A DNA stretch of 14,695 nt, from the NCBI GenBank assembly GCA_035997045.1, contig DASYIY010000001.1, forward strand, positions 1 through 14,695, given 5' to 3'. This document shows positions 1 to 7,188 of the stretch, piece after piece (position 1 is the stretch's first letter; each line of letters opens with the position of its first letter). Both the position numbers and the translations under genes were made by a program. The notes below the pieces were generated by a model that saw nothing but the letters and a program-made list of their open reading frames with translations, did not search any database and was not told where the DNA came from. The DNA is from VRUE01 sp035997045. GTDB taxonomy: Bacteria > Actinomycetota > Thermoleophilia > Solirubrobacterales > 70-9.

Positions 1-696
<696 letters not shown>

Positions 697-701
697 TTTC
701 A

Positions 702-706
702 CTCCT
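702..706 (-). promoter_or_regulatory. Ribosome binding site deciding the sufC start
   Basis: AGGAG on the minus strand, 5 nt before TTG (696-694). It shares one base with an in-frame GTG (702-700), which could not use it, so it favours the TTG start. Confidence 0.6.
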
Positions 707-732
707 GTTTCTGTGTTTGGAAGGTCTTCGCT

Positions 733-1209
733 TCAGGCGGCCGTGCCGACCGGCGCGGAGCGCTCTGCTTCGACGCCACCGCCGCCGAACTCGACCAGCT
801 CGGCCAGCGTCGTGCCCGAGAGCGCTTTGGTGACGCCACCCTGCACTCGCGTCCAGAGCAGCTTCGTCGCGCAGGCGTGGTCGCCATCGTCCTCGTGCGA
901 GCAGAGCACTTTGCCGTCGGGCGCGTCGTGGAAGCACTCCATCGGGGCGATCTGCCCTTCCAGCGCCTCGACGACCGCGTCCATCGTGATCTCCTCCGGC
1001 GGTTTGGCCAGGCGGTAGCCACCGTGGGCACCGCGGGTCGAAGTGACCAGGCCGGCCTTGCGCAGCTTCGCCACCAGGTGCTCGAGGTAGGAGAGCGGCA
1101 GCCGCTCCGCCTCGGCGACGGCGCTGAGCGAGATCGGCAGCGAGCCGGGCTGGCGGCCCAGCTCGACCATCAGGCGGACGCCGTACTCGGCTTTGGTCGA
1201 GAACAACAT
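733..1209 (-). CDS. Rrf2-family (IscR-like) transcriptional regulator with three conserved cysteines
   Basis: A 158-aa protein with the Rrf2 winged-helix N-terminus (STKAEYGVRLMVEL), recognition helix region LSYLEHLVAKLRKAGLV (about 39-55) and wing motif GAHGGYRLAKP (60-70). Cysteines at 92, 103 and 113 lie in the loop where IscR-type members bind a [2Fe-2S] cluster. The last is in the usual CxxxxLW context (CATKLLW). The spacing (10 and 9 residues between Cys) is wider than in E. coli IscR, but such loops vary in the family. It lies 36 nt before sufC on the same strand, so its expected role is sensing Fe-S status and controlling suf expression. The upstream palindrome at 1216-1240 fits autoregulation. 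The C-terminal tail after about residue 140 is Gly-rich and unconserved in appearance. Cluster ligation is inferred, not shown. Confidence 0.9.
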   Translation of the reverse strand: MLFSTKAEYGVRLMVELGRQPGSLPISLSAVAEAERLPLSYLEHLVAKLRKAGLVTSTRGAHGGYRLAKPPEEITMDAVVEALEGQIAPMECFHDAPDGKVLCSHEDDGDHACATKLLWTRVQGGVTKALSGTTLAELVEFGGGGVEAERSAPVGTAA

Positions 1210-1215
1210 GAATCT

Positions 1216-1240
1216 AAATCCTACTGAAGCGGTCGGTTAT
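1216..1240 (-). promoter_or_regulatory. Candidate IscR type-1-like operator upstream of the Rrf2 gene
   Basis: Read on the minus strand, the 25-bp site has left half ATAACCGACCG, spacer CTT and right half CAGTAGGATTT. Against the E. coli IscR type-1 consensus as I recall it (halves ATASYYGACTR and YAGTCGGSTAT around 3 nt), 17 of 22 defined positions agree. The halves are inverted repeats of each other at 7 of 11 positions. The site overlaps the stop codon of the MFS gene and ends 6 bp before the Rrf2 ATG. Within it, TAGGAT (1223-1218) could be a -10 box, which would make the transcript nearly leaderless; no good -35 box is visible. Confidence 0.5.
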
Positions 1241-2712
1241 GTGGATTCGGTCGCCGCGGCGCTGCCGAGTTCGACGTGAGCGCGGCTGTCGCTGCCGCGG
1301 ATCAGGACCAGGGTGAGGACGAAGCCGAGCAGGGCGATAAGCGAGCCGCCGAGGAAGGCTGCCTGGAACCCCTCGGTCAGGGCGCCGAGCTGGTTCGATC
1401 CCGAGGAGGTCGCGTTGTCGGTTGCGGAGATCGCAACGGCCGAGAGCACGGCAAGGCCGAGCGCGCCGCCGATCTGCTGCGAGGTGTTGATCAAGCCGCT
1501 GGCGAGGCCCGCCTCCTTTTCCTCGACCCCGGAAACGGCGGCGATCGTCGTCGTCACGAAGGCGAAGCCGAGCCCGGCCGCGGCGAACAGCGACGGCCCG
1601 AGGATGTCGGTGACGAAGCTGCCACCGACCGAGACGCGGCTGAACCAGGCGAGGCCGATGACGATGAAGAGCAGCCCCACGGCGAGCACCGGCTTGTAGC
1701 CGAGTTTGGTCACGAGCTGGGAGGCGATGCCCGCCGAGGCCATGATCACCAGGGCCAGCGGCAGGTAGGAGAGCCCGGCGTGGATCGCGCTGTAGCCGAG
1801 CACCTGCTGCATATATAGGGAGATGAAGAAGAACATCGAGAAGAGCGAGGCGCCGACCAACAGACCGACCACGTTGGCGCCGGTCAGGGTGCGGATGCGG
1901 AAGATCGAGAACGGGACCAGCGGTTTGGTCGCGCGCAGCTCGATCGCGACGAAGGCGGCGAGCAGCAGGGCGGAGAGCGCGATCAGGCCGATCGTCTGGG
2001 TCGATCCCCAGCCGACGTTGTTGGCATCGACGAGGGCGTAGACCAGAAGCGAGAGGCCGGCGGTGACGGTGACCGCGCCGGCGACGTCGTAGACGTGCGT
2101 CTCCGACTCGGCGCGGGTTTCGGCGAGCAGCCGCGGCGAGAGCGCGAAGGCGATCAGGCTGACCGGGACGTTGACCCAGAGCACCCACTCCCAGCCGAGA
2201 CCGTCGGTGAGGATGCCGCCGAGCAGGACGCCGGCGGCGCCGCCCGAGCCTGCCACCGCGCCCCAGACGCCGAGCGCCTTGTTGCGCTCGGAGCCGTCGC
2301 GGAAGGTGGTGGTGACGATCGAGAGCGCGGCGGGGGAGATGATCGCGGCGCCGAGCCCCTGGGCGGCGCGGGCGGCGATCAGCTGCCCCTCGGTTGAGGA
2401 GAAGCCGGCGGCGAGCGAGGCGACTGCGACCAGCAGCAGCCCGGCCATGAACACTTTGCGGCGGCCGACCAGGTCGGCGGTGCGGCCGCCGAGCAACAGG
2501 AAGCCGCCGAAGGTCAATACATAGGCGTTGACCACCCAGGGCAGGTTCTCCTGGGAGAAGTCGAGCGCTTTGCCGATCGTCGGCAGCGCTACGTTGACGA
2601 TCGAGGCGTCGAGGACGACGACGAACTGCGCCGAGCAGAGCAGGATCAGCGCCAGCCATCGCTTCTGTTGAAAGTCTGCGGCGGTCTCCATCGGACTGGT
2701 TCGTTCAGTCAA
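1237..2712 (-). CDS. MFS drug transporter, DHA2 (EmrB/QacA, 14-TM) family
   Basis: A 491-aa inner-membrane protein expected to export hydrophobic compounds by proton antiport. The N-terminal half shows the DHA2 signature LDASIVNVALP (34-44) in TM1, motif A around GGRTADLVGRRKVF (75-88), the motif B Arg in AARAAQGLGAA (113-123), and a motif C-like Gly-rich stretch GAVAGSGGAAGVLLGG (151-166) followed by WEWVLWVNVP. Length and hydrophobic pattern suit 14 TM segments. The long open frame requires TTG at 2712; an in-frame ATG at 2691 (METAADFQQKRW) is an equally plausible start, and neither has a clear ribosome binding site. The gene begins 19 nt after the response regulator on the same strand, so it may be cotranscribed with and controlled by it. 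The substrate cannot be told. Confidence 0.92.
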   Translation of the reverse strand: MTERTSPMETAADFQQKRWLALILLCSAQFVVVLDASIVNVALPTIGKALDFSQENLPWVVNAYVLTFGGFLLLGGRTADLVGRRKVFMAGLLLVAVASLAAGFSSTEGQLIAARAAQGLGAAIISPAALSIVTTTFRDGSERNKALGVWGAVAGSGGAAGVLLGGILTDGLGWEWVLWVNVPVSLIAFALSPRLLAETRAESETHVYDVAGAVTVTAGLSLLVYALVDANNVGWGSTQTIGLIALSALLLAAFVAIELRATKPLVPFSIFRIRTLTGANVVGLLVGASLFSMFFFISLYMQQVLGYSAIHAGLSYLPLALVIMASAGIASQLVTKLGYKPVLAVGLLFIVIGLAWFSRVSVGGSFVTDILGPSLFAAAGLGFAFVTTTIAAVSGVEEKEAGLASGLINTSQQIGGALGLAVLSAVAISATDNATSSGSNQLGALTEGFQAAFLGGSLIALLGFVLTLVLIRGSDSRAHVELGSAAATEST

Positions 2713-2731
2713 TCAAACCGCGCCGCCGGCT

Positions 2732-3364
2732 TCAGGGCTCGATCAAGCCGCGGCGGATCGCGTAGCGGACCAGCTCGACCCGGTCGCGCATGCCGAGCTT
2801 GCGCATCGCGTTGGCGCGGTGGTTCTCGACCGTCTTCTCGGAGAGGTGGAGGACCTCGGCGATCTGTTTGGTCGTGTGCGCCTCGGCGACCAGCTTGACG
2901 ATCTCCTCCTCGCGCGGGGTCAGCTCCTCCTCGCCGCTGGAGCCGCGCTCGAGCACGTCCTTGATCAGCGTCCGCTGCGCCTCGGGGGTGAGGAACGGCT
3001 CGCCCCGCTCGACCGCGCGGATCGCCGCCAGCAGGTCGGTGTCGGCCTGCGCCTTCAGCACGTAGCCCGAGGCGCCGGCCTTCAGCGCCTCGAACAGATA
3101 GCGCTCGTCGTCGTGCATCGAGAGGATCAGGACCGAGACCTCGGGCGCCTGCTGGCGGATCTCGCGGGTCGCCTGCAGGCCGGTCAGCTTCGGCATCTTG
3201 ACGTCGAGGATCGCCAGGTCGGGCCGCTCGCGCACCGCCAGGTCGCGCGCCTCGGCGCCGTCGGCGGCCTCGGCGACCACTTCGAGATCCGGCTGGCGCT
3301 CCAACAGCAGCCGGATCCCGGAGCGCACGATCCCGTGGTCGTCAGCAATCAGCACGCGAAGCAT
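2732..3364 (-). CDS. NarL/FixJ-type response regulator (REC + LuxR HTH)
   Basis: A 210-aa two-component response regulator. The receiver domain (1-120) has the acidic pair D8/D9, phosphoacceptor D54 in LAILDVKMP, Ser82 at the switch position and K104 in YVLKA. The C-terminal LuxR-type HTH (about 145-205) has LTPREEEIVKLVAEAHTTKQIA and the recognition helix LSEKTVENHRANAMRKLG. An in-frame TGA five codons upstream fixes the ATG as the first possible ATG start. The adjacent downstream gene is the MFS transporter (19-nt gap), a likely target. The likely cognate kinase is the HisKA_3-type kinase at 4354-5259, same strand, separated from it only by an opposite-strand gene. Confidence 0.95.
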   Translation of the reverse strand: MLRVLIADDHGIVRSGIRLLLERQPDLEVVAEAADGAEARDLAVRERPDLAILDVKMPKLTGLQATREIRQQAPEVSVLILSMHDDERYLFEALKAGASGYVLKAQADTDLLAAIRAVERGEPFLTPEAQRTLIKDVLERGSSGEEELTPREEEIVKLVAEAHTTKQIAEVLHLSEKTVENHRANAMRKLGMRDRVELVRYAIRRGLIEP

Positions 3365-3402
3365 CCATCCAGTTTCTCAGTCGGGATGGGGGAGAGACCG
3401 GG

Positions 3403-3449
3403 GGGCTTGGCGACTTACCCGTGAAATGGACGGGAAAGTCGCCAAGCCC
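3403..3449. repeat. Long interrupted palindrome enclosing a start codon
   Basis: The arms GGGCTTGGCGACTT (3403-3416) and AAGTCGCCAAGCCC (3436-3449) are a perfect 14-bp inverted repeat. Inside, after one A/A mismatch, CCCGT (3418-3422) pairs with ACGGG (3430-3434). The 7-nt loop GAAATGG (3423-3429) contains the ATG of the AbiEi-like/DUF559 gene. The dyad lies in the divergent space between that gene and the response regulator, so it could be an operator acting on both, an RNA hairpin presenting the start codon, or a dispersed genomic repeat. There is no T-tract, so it is not a typical terminator. Confidence 0.75.
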
Positions 3450-4357
3450 GGCATCCTGGTCGCGAGAATCGCCGAGAGGCAATACGGGGTGGTCTCGATC
3501 GGCCAGCTGCGTTGCTGCGGGGTCAGCGAAGACGCTGTCCGGGCGAGAGCGGCCTTGGGGCAGATGCACCGCGTGCACCGGGGCGTCTATGCATTGGGAC
3601 ATCTGGCGCTGTCGCCGGAGGGTCGCTGGATGGCGGCTGTGCTGGCCCTCGGCGGGGGACCACGCGGCGGCGGGTCGGTCCTCGAGCACTGGGGAGCAGC
3701 CGTGAGCCACCGCAGCGCGCTGTCGCTGTGGGGCTTGCTCCCGTCCAATCGAGCTCCCAGCGACGTCATCGTCGAGGGAACGGAGGCAGGGCACGGCGTG
3801 CCGGTATCCGGGTCCACCGTTCGCTTTCCCTTGTGCCCGGCGAGGTGACGCTTCATCGCGGGATTCCCGTCACCACCCCAGAGCGGACGATCGCGGATCT
3901 GCGCGAAGCGATCTCTACACGTCGCAGCGGCGCTATCGCTGGCCATGAACTGCGCAAGGCGATCCGTCAAGCAAACGTCCTCGGGCTGCCGATCGGCCGC
4001 CGGGACGCCAAGGTTCGGACCCGCAGCGACTTGGAGGGAGGCTTCGTGCGGCTTTGCCGACGACACGGGCTGCCGCCGCCCGAGGTCAACGTCCGCGTCG
4101 GTCCCTACCTCGTCGACTTCCTATGGAGAGGGAGGCGGCTCGTGGTCGAAACCGACAGCTACCTCTATCACCGCGGCGAAATGGCGTTTCAGGACGATCG
4201 CGCTCGTGAACTGGGGCTGATGCGCCGCGGTTTCGAGGTGCTGCGACTCTCCGAACTGCAGCTGTCTGAGGAGCCGGCTCAGGTGGCGGAGGTCCTGGCC
4301 GAGAGACTCGCGCGGACCGGCGACGCGGCCAAGCGGGCCGAGGCGGCACCGGGTTAG
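3426..4357 (+). pseudogene. AbiEi-like HTH / DUF559 (Vsr-like nuclease) protein, interrupted by a frameshift
   Basis: Two frames together make one protein of about 310 aa. The first (ATG 3426 to TGA 3848) encodes an AbiEi-antitoxin-like N-terminus: RIAERQYGVVSIGQLRCCG, then MHRVHRGVYALGH and SHRSALSLWGL. The rest is in the frame ending at TAG 4357: GGRARRAGIRVHRS, GIPVTTPERTIADL, then a DUF559-like PD-(D/E)xK half with VDFLW (Asp codon 4115), VVETDS (Glu 4148, Asp 4154), FQDDRARELGLMRRGFEVLRL. Homology logically switches frame between about 3771 and 3790, as after a 1-nt deletion; all expected segments are present on both sides. It may be a genuine decayed gene, a sequencing error, or programmed frameshifting (no classic slippery site seen). 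AbiEi proteins are type IV antitoxins, but fusions with DUF559 are of unknown function and no AbiEii toxin gene is nearby. There is no clear ribosome binding site. Its 3' end overlaps the kinase stop by 4 nt. Confidence 0.75.
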
Positions 4358-5259
4358 GTGGCGTCGCCCGACAGGGTTGGGACGGTGAGCCGGACAGTGG
4401 TTCCGCGGCCGGGGCGCGACTCGATCGTCAGCTCGCCGCCGATCAGCAGGGCGCGCTCGCGCATGCCGCCGATCCCGAGCCCGCCCTCGGACTCGTCGAA
4501 GGCGAAGCCGCGGCCGTCGTCGCCGACCGTCAGCTCGACGCCGCCGTCGTCGCTGCGGCGCAGGCCGACCGCGATGTGACCGGCGCCGCTGTGGCGGGCG
4601 GCATTGGAGAGGGCCTCCTGGGCGACCCGGTAGACGACCAGCTGGGCGTCGTCGTCGAGGCCGGAGAGGTCGCCGCCGGCGCTGAACTCCGCCTCGATCT
4701 CACCGCGGGCAAGCTGCTCGACCTGCCCGGCGATCGCCGCTTTCAAGCCGAGGTCGTCGAGCGCCGTGGGGCGGAGCTGACGAGCCAGCGAGAGCAGCTC
4801 GCGCATCGCCTGGTTGGCGAGTTCCTTGGTCTCGGTCAGCTCTGCCTCCAGCTCGGGCGGCGCCGCCTCGCGCGCCGCCTCGAGTCGCAGCAGCAGGCCG
4901 GTCAGCGACTGGTTGACCTCGTCGTGGAGGTCGCGGGCGACCCGCGCTCGCTCCTCCTCCTGGGCCTGCAGCGCCGCGCTTCCCGCCCGCCGCCGCTCGG
5001 CTTCGAGGCGTCTCACCATGCGCAGGAAGGCGAGCTCGATCCGCTCCACCTCCTCGGTCTCGCCGATGCCGTCGATCGAGCGCGGCAGCAGCGGGCCCGG
5101 CCGGCTCAGGTCGACCTTCTCCATCTCCTCGATCAGCCGCTCCAGCGGGGCGCGGCGCCGGCGCACGATCAGCAGGCCGAGGGCGAGGCCGGCAACCGCC
5201 GCCAGGAGCACGACGATGACGGCTGCGGTCATCGCTTGGGCACCGTTCGCATCGGGCAA
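4354..5259 (-). CDS. Sensor histidine kinase, HisKA_3 (NarX/LiaS/DesK-like)
   Basis: A 301-aa membrane-anchored kinase. One TM helix (about 11-32), then an Arg-rich stop (RRRR) and a coiled-coil/HAMP-like linker (33-105). The dimerisation/phosphotransfer region has H112 in ARDLHDEVNQSLTGL, the HisKA_3 hallmark. The ATPase domain has the N-box ALSNAARHSGA (N219), G1 DDGRGF (248-253) and G2 GGLGIGGM (259-266). It has no extracytoplasmic sensor domain of size, so the signal is likely membrane-related or cytoplasmic. Its expected partner is the NarL-type regulator at 2732-3364. The start is TTG at 5259; ATG at 5232 is possible but would leave almost nothing before the TM helix. The ribosome binding site is unclear for both. 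Confidence 0.93.
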   Translation of the reverse strand: MPDANGAQAMTAAVIVVLLAAVAGLALGLLIVRRRRAPLERLIEEMEKVDLSRPGPLLPRSIDGIGETEEVERIELAFLRMVRRLEAERRRAGSAALQAQEEERARVARDLHDEVNQSLTGLLLRLEAAREAAPPELEAELTETKELANQAMRELLSLARQLRPTALDDLGLKAAIAGQVEQLARGEIEAEFSAGGDLSGLDDDAQLVVYRVAQEALSNAARHSGAGHIAVGLRRSDDGGVELTVGDDGRGFAFDESEGGLGIGGMRERALLIGGELTIESRPGRGTTVRLTVPTLSGDAT

Positions 5260-5262
5260 GCC

Positions 5263-5300
5263 TAGGTGGTCCCACGGCCCCGGCTAGGGGTTGCCACCTA
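5263..5300. repeat. Inverted repeat in the divergent kinase/htpX intergenic region
   Basis: TAGGTGG (5263-5269) and CCACCTA (5294-5300) are perfect 7-bp inverted arms 24 bp apart, between the divergent starts of the kinase and htpX. It could be an operator for a dimeric regulator looping or binding across the region. Arms this short can occur by chance in GC-rich DNA. Confidence 0.3.
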
Positions 5301-5369
5301 TGGCACTCGGCCCCGTTCCCGGCGACAATGTCGGACCGCGATGCAATCGAACCGAGGAGCAATCACTTC

Positions 5370-6230
5370 ATGAAGACCACCAAGCAGTCCACCTGGGGCG
5401 CCACCCTGCGCACGACGATCCTGCTTGCCGGCCTCTCCGGCCTGCTCGTCGTCATCGGCGCCCTGATCGGCGGCCCCAGCACGGCGGCGCTCTTCCTCGG
5501 CTTCGCCCTGCTGATCAACCTCGGCTCCTATTTCTTCAGCGACAAGATGGCGCTGGCGATGAGCCGCGCCAAGCCGATCGACGAAGCGGAAGCGCCGCGG
5601 CTCTACGAGATCGTGCGGGAACTGACGACTCGCGCCGACCTGCCGATGCCGCGCCTCTACATGATTCCCCAGGATCAGCCCAACGCTTTCGCGACCGGCC
5701 GCAACCCCAAACACTCCGCCGTCGCGGTGACGCGTGGAATCACGAAACTGCTCTCCGAGGACGAGCTGCGCGGTGTGCTCGCCCACGAGCTCACGCATAT
5801 CCGCAACCGCGACATCCTGATCCAGTCGGTCGCCTCGGCGATCGGCGCCGCGATCACCTACCTCGCTTACATGCTGCTCTGGTTCGGCGACGACGACGAG
5901 TCGCCGCTCGGCCTGGCCGCGTCCTTGGCGATGGTCCTGCTGGCGCCGATCGCGGCCAGCATCATCCAGCTGGCGATCTCGCGCCAGCGCGAGTATGCGG
6001 CCGACGCCGGCGGGGCGGAAATCTGCGGCAACCCGGAGTCGCTCGCCAGCGCCCTGCTGCGCCTCGAGCAAGGGGCGACGGACATGCCGATGCAGGTCAA
6101 CCAGGCGGCCGAGCCGCTCTACATCGTCAAGCCCTTCTCCAGCAAGGGCATCGCCGGCCTCTTCTCGACCCACCCGCCGATCGAGGAGCGAGTCAAAAGG
6201 CTGCGCCAGATGCGCCCCAGCCTCGGCTGA
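5370..6230 (+). CDS. htpX: HtpX-type M48 membrane zinc metalloprotease
   Basis: HtpX degrades damaged or misfolded membrane proteins, with the active site facing the cytoplasm. The 286-aa protein has two N-terminal TM helices (about 13-33 and 38-57), the zinc motif HELTH (H139, E140, H143) in GVLAHELTHIRNRD, two further hydrophobic segments (about 155-172 and 182-204), and the third zinc ligand E208 in QREYAAD. The C-terminus STHPPIEERVKRLRQM is typical of the family. ATG 5370 is chosen because GAGGAG (5354-5359) lies 10 nt upstream and the protein then begins MKTTKQST as in homologues; an upstream in-frame ATG at 5328 would add 14 residues without a ribosome binding site. It is followed by a strong terminator, so it is probably a single-gene transcript. 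Confidence 0.94.
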   Translation: MKTTKQSTWGATLRTTILLAGLSGLLVVIGALIGGPSTAALFLGFALLINLGSYFFSDKMALAMSRAKPIDEAEAPRLYEIVRELTTRADLPMPRLYMIPQDQPNAFATGRNPKHSAVAVTRGITKLLSEDELRGVLAHELTHIRNRDILIQSVASAIGAAITYLAYMLLWFGDDDESPLGLAASLAMVLLAPIAASIIQLAISRQREYAADAGGAEICGNPESLASALLRLEQGATDMPMQVNQAAEPLYIVKPFSSKGIAGLFSTHPPIEERVKRLRQMRPSLG

Positions 6231-6248
6231 GCTTCGAGCCATCGCATG

Positions 6249-6274
6249 GAAAGGCCCGCGAGAGCGGGCCTTTC
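6249..6274 (+). terminator. Rho-independent-type terminator after htpX
   Basis: A perfect 11-bp stem, GAAAGGCCCGC (6249-6259) with GCGGGCCTTTC (6264-6274), closed by the GNRA-type tetraloop GAGA and followed by the weak T-stretch TCTCGTT. It lies 18 nt after the htpX stop. Confidence 0.85.
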
Positions 6275-6296
6275 TCGTTGCGGGCCCGGGCCGCTG

Positions 6297-6326
6297 TTGA
6301 CCGAGGGCCTATTTAAGAACTAGACT
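6297..6326 (+). promoter_or_regulatory. Candidate promoter of the TetR-family gene
   Basis: TTGACC (6297-6302) and TAGACT (6321-6326) are separated by 18 nt and resemble sigma-70 -35 and -10 boxes. Transcription would start near 6333, about 24 nt before the ATG, inside the inverted repeat at 6328-6349. Confidence 0.5.
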
Positions 6327-6327
6327 G

Positions 6328-6349
6328 TACGTGTAACGGATTGCACGTA
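6328..6349. promoter_or_regulatory. Candidate TetR operator (inverted repeat)
   Basis: TACGTG (6328-6333) and CACGTA (6344-6349) are perfect inverted 6-bp arms 10 bp apart. The repeat lies just downstream of the candidate -10 box and 7 bp before the tetR-like ATG, the classical position for autorepression by a TetR dimer. The arms are short, so it needs a binding test. Confidence 0.5.
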
Positions 6350-6356
6350 TCTCACC

Positions 6357-7094
6357 ATGGCCAAGGCCAGCGCCAGATCCAAATCCGCCGCGCCAAACCG
6401 CCTCCCGCGCGGCCGCCACGCGCTCGCTCCCGAGCAGGTGTTGAGCGACCAGCGCCAGCGCTTGCTCGCCGCCGTTCCGGCCGTCGCCGCCGAGCGCGGC
6501 TACGAAGCGATGTCGGTGGCGGACATCGTCAAGCGCGCCGCCGTTTCCCGCAACGCCTTCTATAAGAACTTCCGCGACAAGCAGGACTGCGTTGCGACCG
6601 CCCACGAGGCGGGTCATGAACAGATGTTCGAGGTGCTGTCGCTGCCCTGTTACGAGGGTGCGACGATCGAGCAGCGGGTCGAGGGCTCGCTGGCGGCTGC
6701 GCTCGACGCGCTCGCGTCGCAGCCGGAGCTGGCCCGCTTCCTTTTCGTCGAGGCGCCCTCGGCGGGGGAGGACATCGCGCTCCGCTACCACGAATGGCTG
6801 CAGCGCTACGGAACCTTGCTGCGCGCCGCCGCCCCGGACCTCCCGCCTCAATCGAGCCCTGTACCTGAGGTCGAGGGTGTGATCGTCGGCGGTATCGCTT
6901 CCCGCGTCGCGAGCGAGGTGCTGCGGGGGAGGGGCACTCAGCTGCGCGACCTCACCGCGCCCCTGCTCGAGTATGTCCTCGCCTTCTACCGCTCGAACGA
7001 GCCCGGCCCCAAGGAGGGCAGGGTCCTTGCCTTCGAGTCGGATCAAGAGCCGTCCGAGCTGCCCGACGCACGGCGCAGGCAAGCCGGCGCCTAG
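6357..7094 (+). CDS. TetR/AcrR-family transcriptional regulator
   Basis: A 245-aa one-component repressor-type regulator. The N-terminal HTH (about 33-80) contains RGYEAMSVADIVKRAAVSRNAFYKNFRDKQDCV; AFYKNFRDK is the usual HTH end (YxxFxxK). The rest is a mostly helical ligand/dimerisation domain with no recognisable ligand family. The first about 30 residues are basic and low complexity (KASARSKSAAPNRLPRGRHA) and extend beyond the HTH, and the C-terminus after about 220 is charged and probably unstructured. There is no clear ribosome binding site before ATG 6357. It lies 264 nt upstream of the giant secreted protein in the same orientation, so it may control that locus, though this is only positional. 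Confidence 0.92.
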   Translation: MAKASARSKSAAPNRLPRGRHALAPEQVLSDQRQRLLAAVPAVAAERGYEAMSVADIVKRAAVSRNAFYKNFRDKQDCVATAHEAGHEQMFEVLSLPCYEGATIEQRVEGSLAAALDALASQPELARFLFVEAPSAGEDIALRYHEWLQRYGTLLRAAAPDLPPQSSPVPEVEGVIVGGIASRVASEVLRGRGTQLRDLTAPLLEYVLAFYRSNEPGPKEGRVLAFESDQEPSELPDARRRQAGA

Positions 7095-7114
7095 CGTCGT
7101 ATCCGCACCCCTCC

Positions 7115-7148
7115 GGTAGTCCTGGGAAAACCTTCGCCAGAAACTACC
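7115..7148 (+). other. Possible hairpin after the TetR gene
   Basis: GGTAGT (7115-7120) pairs with ACTACC (7143-7148), and CTGG (7122-7125) with CCAG (7137-7140) inside it. The hairpin starts 20 nt after the stop codon and is followed by a mildly T-rich stretch. It is a weak terminator candidate. Confidence 0.25.
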
Positions 7149-7188
7149 TGCAAATAGGCATCTTTCTCAACAATACCACGTGCGTATC

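Noticed and set aside
1214..2659. 481-codon minus-strand frame overlapping the MFS gene
   Set aside because: Same strand, shifted frame; Arg/Ala/Pro-rich product typical of GC-rich shadow frames, while the other frame is a textbook DHA2 transporter.
3403..3449. Palindrome as an intrinsic terminator
   Set aside because: It contains a start codon in the loop, lies between divergent genes and has no T-tract on either strand.
3426..4357. A complete AbiE toxin-antitoxin system
   Set aside because: Only an AbiEi-like N-terminal half is present, joined to a DUF559 half; no AbiEii nucleotidyltransferase toxin gene is adjacent.
5298..6242. 314-codon minus-strand frame opposite htpX
   Set aside because: Antisense of a protease with intact HExxH; the product has no recognisable motif and is a GC-skew artefact.
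6309..7082. 257-codon minus-strand frame opposite the TetR gene
   Set aside because: Low-complexity shadow of a gene with a clear HTH; no promoter or ribosome binding site of its own noted.
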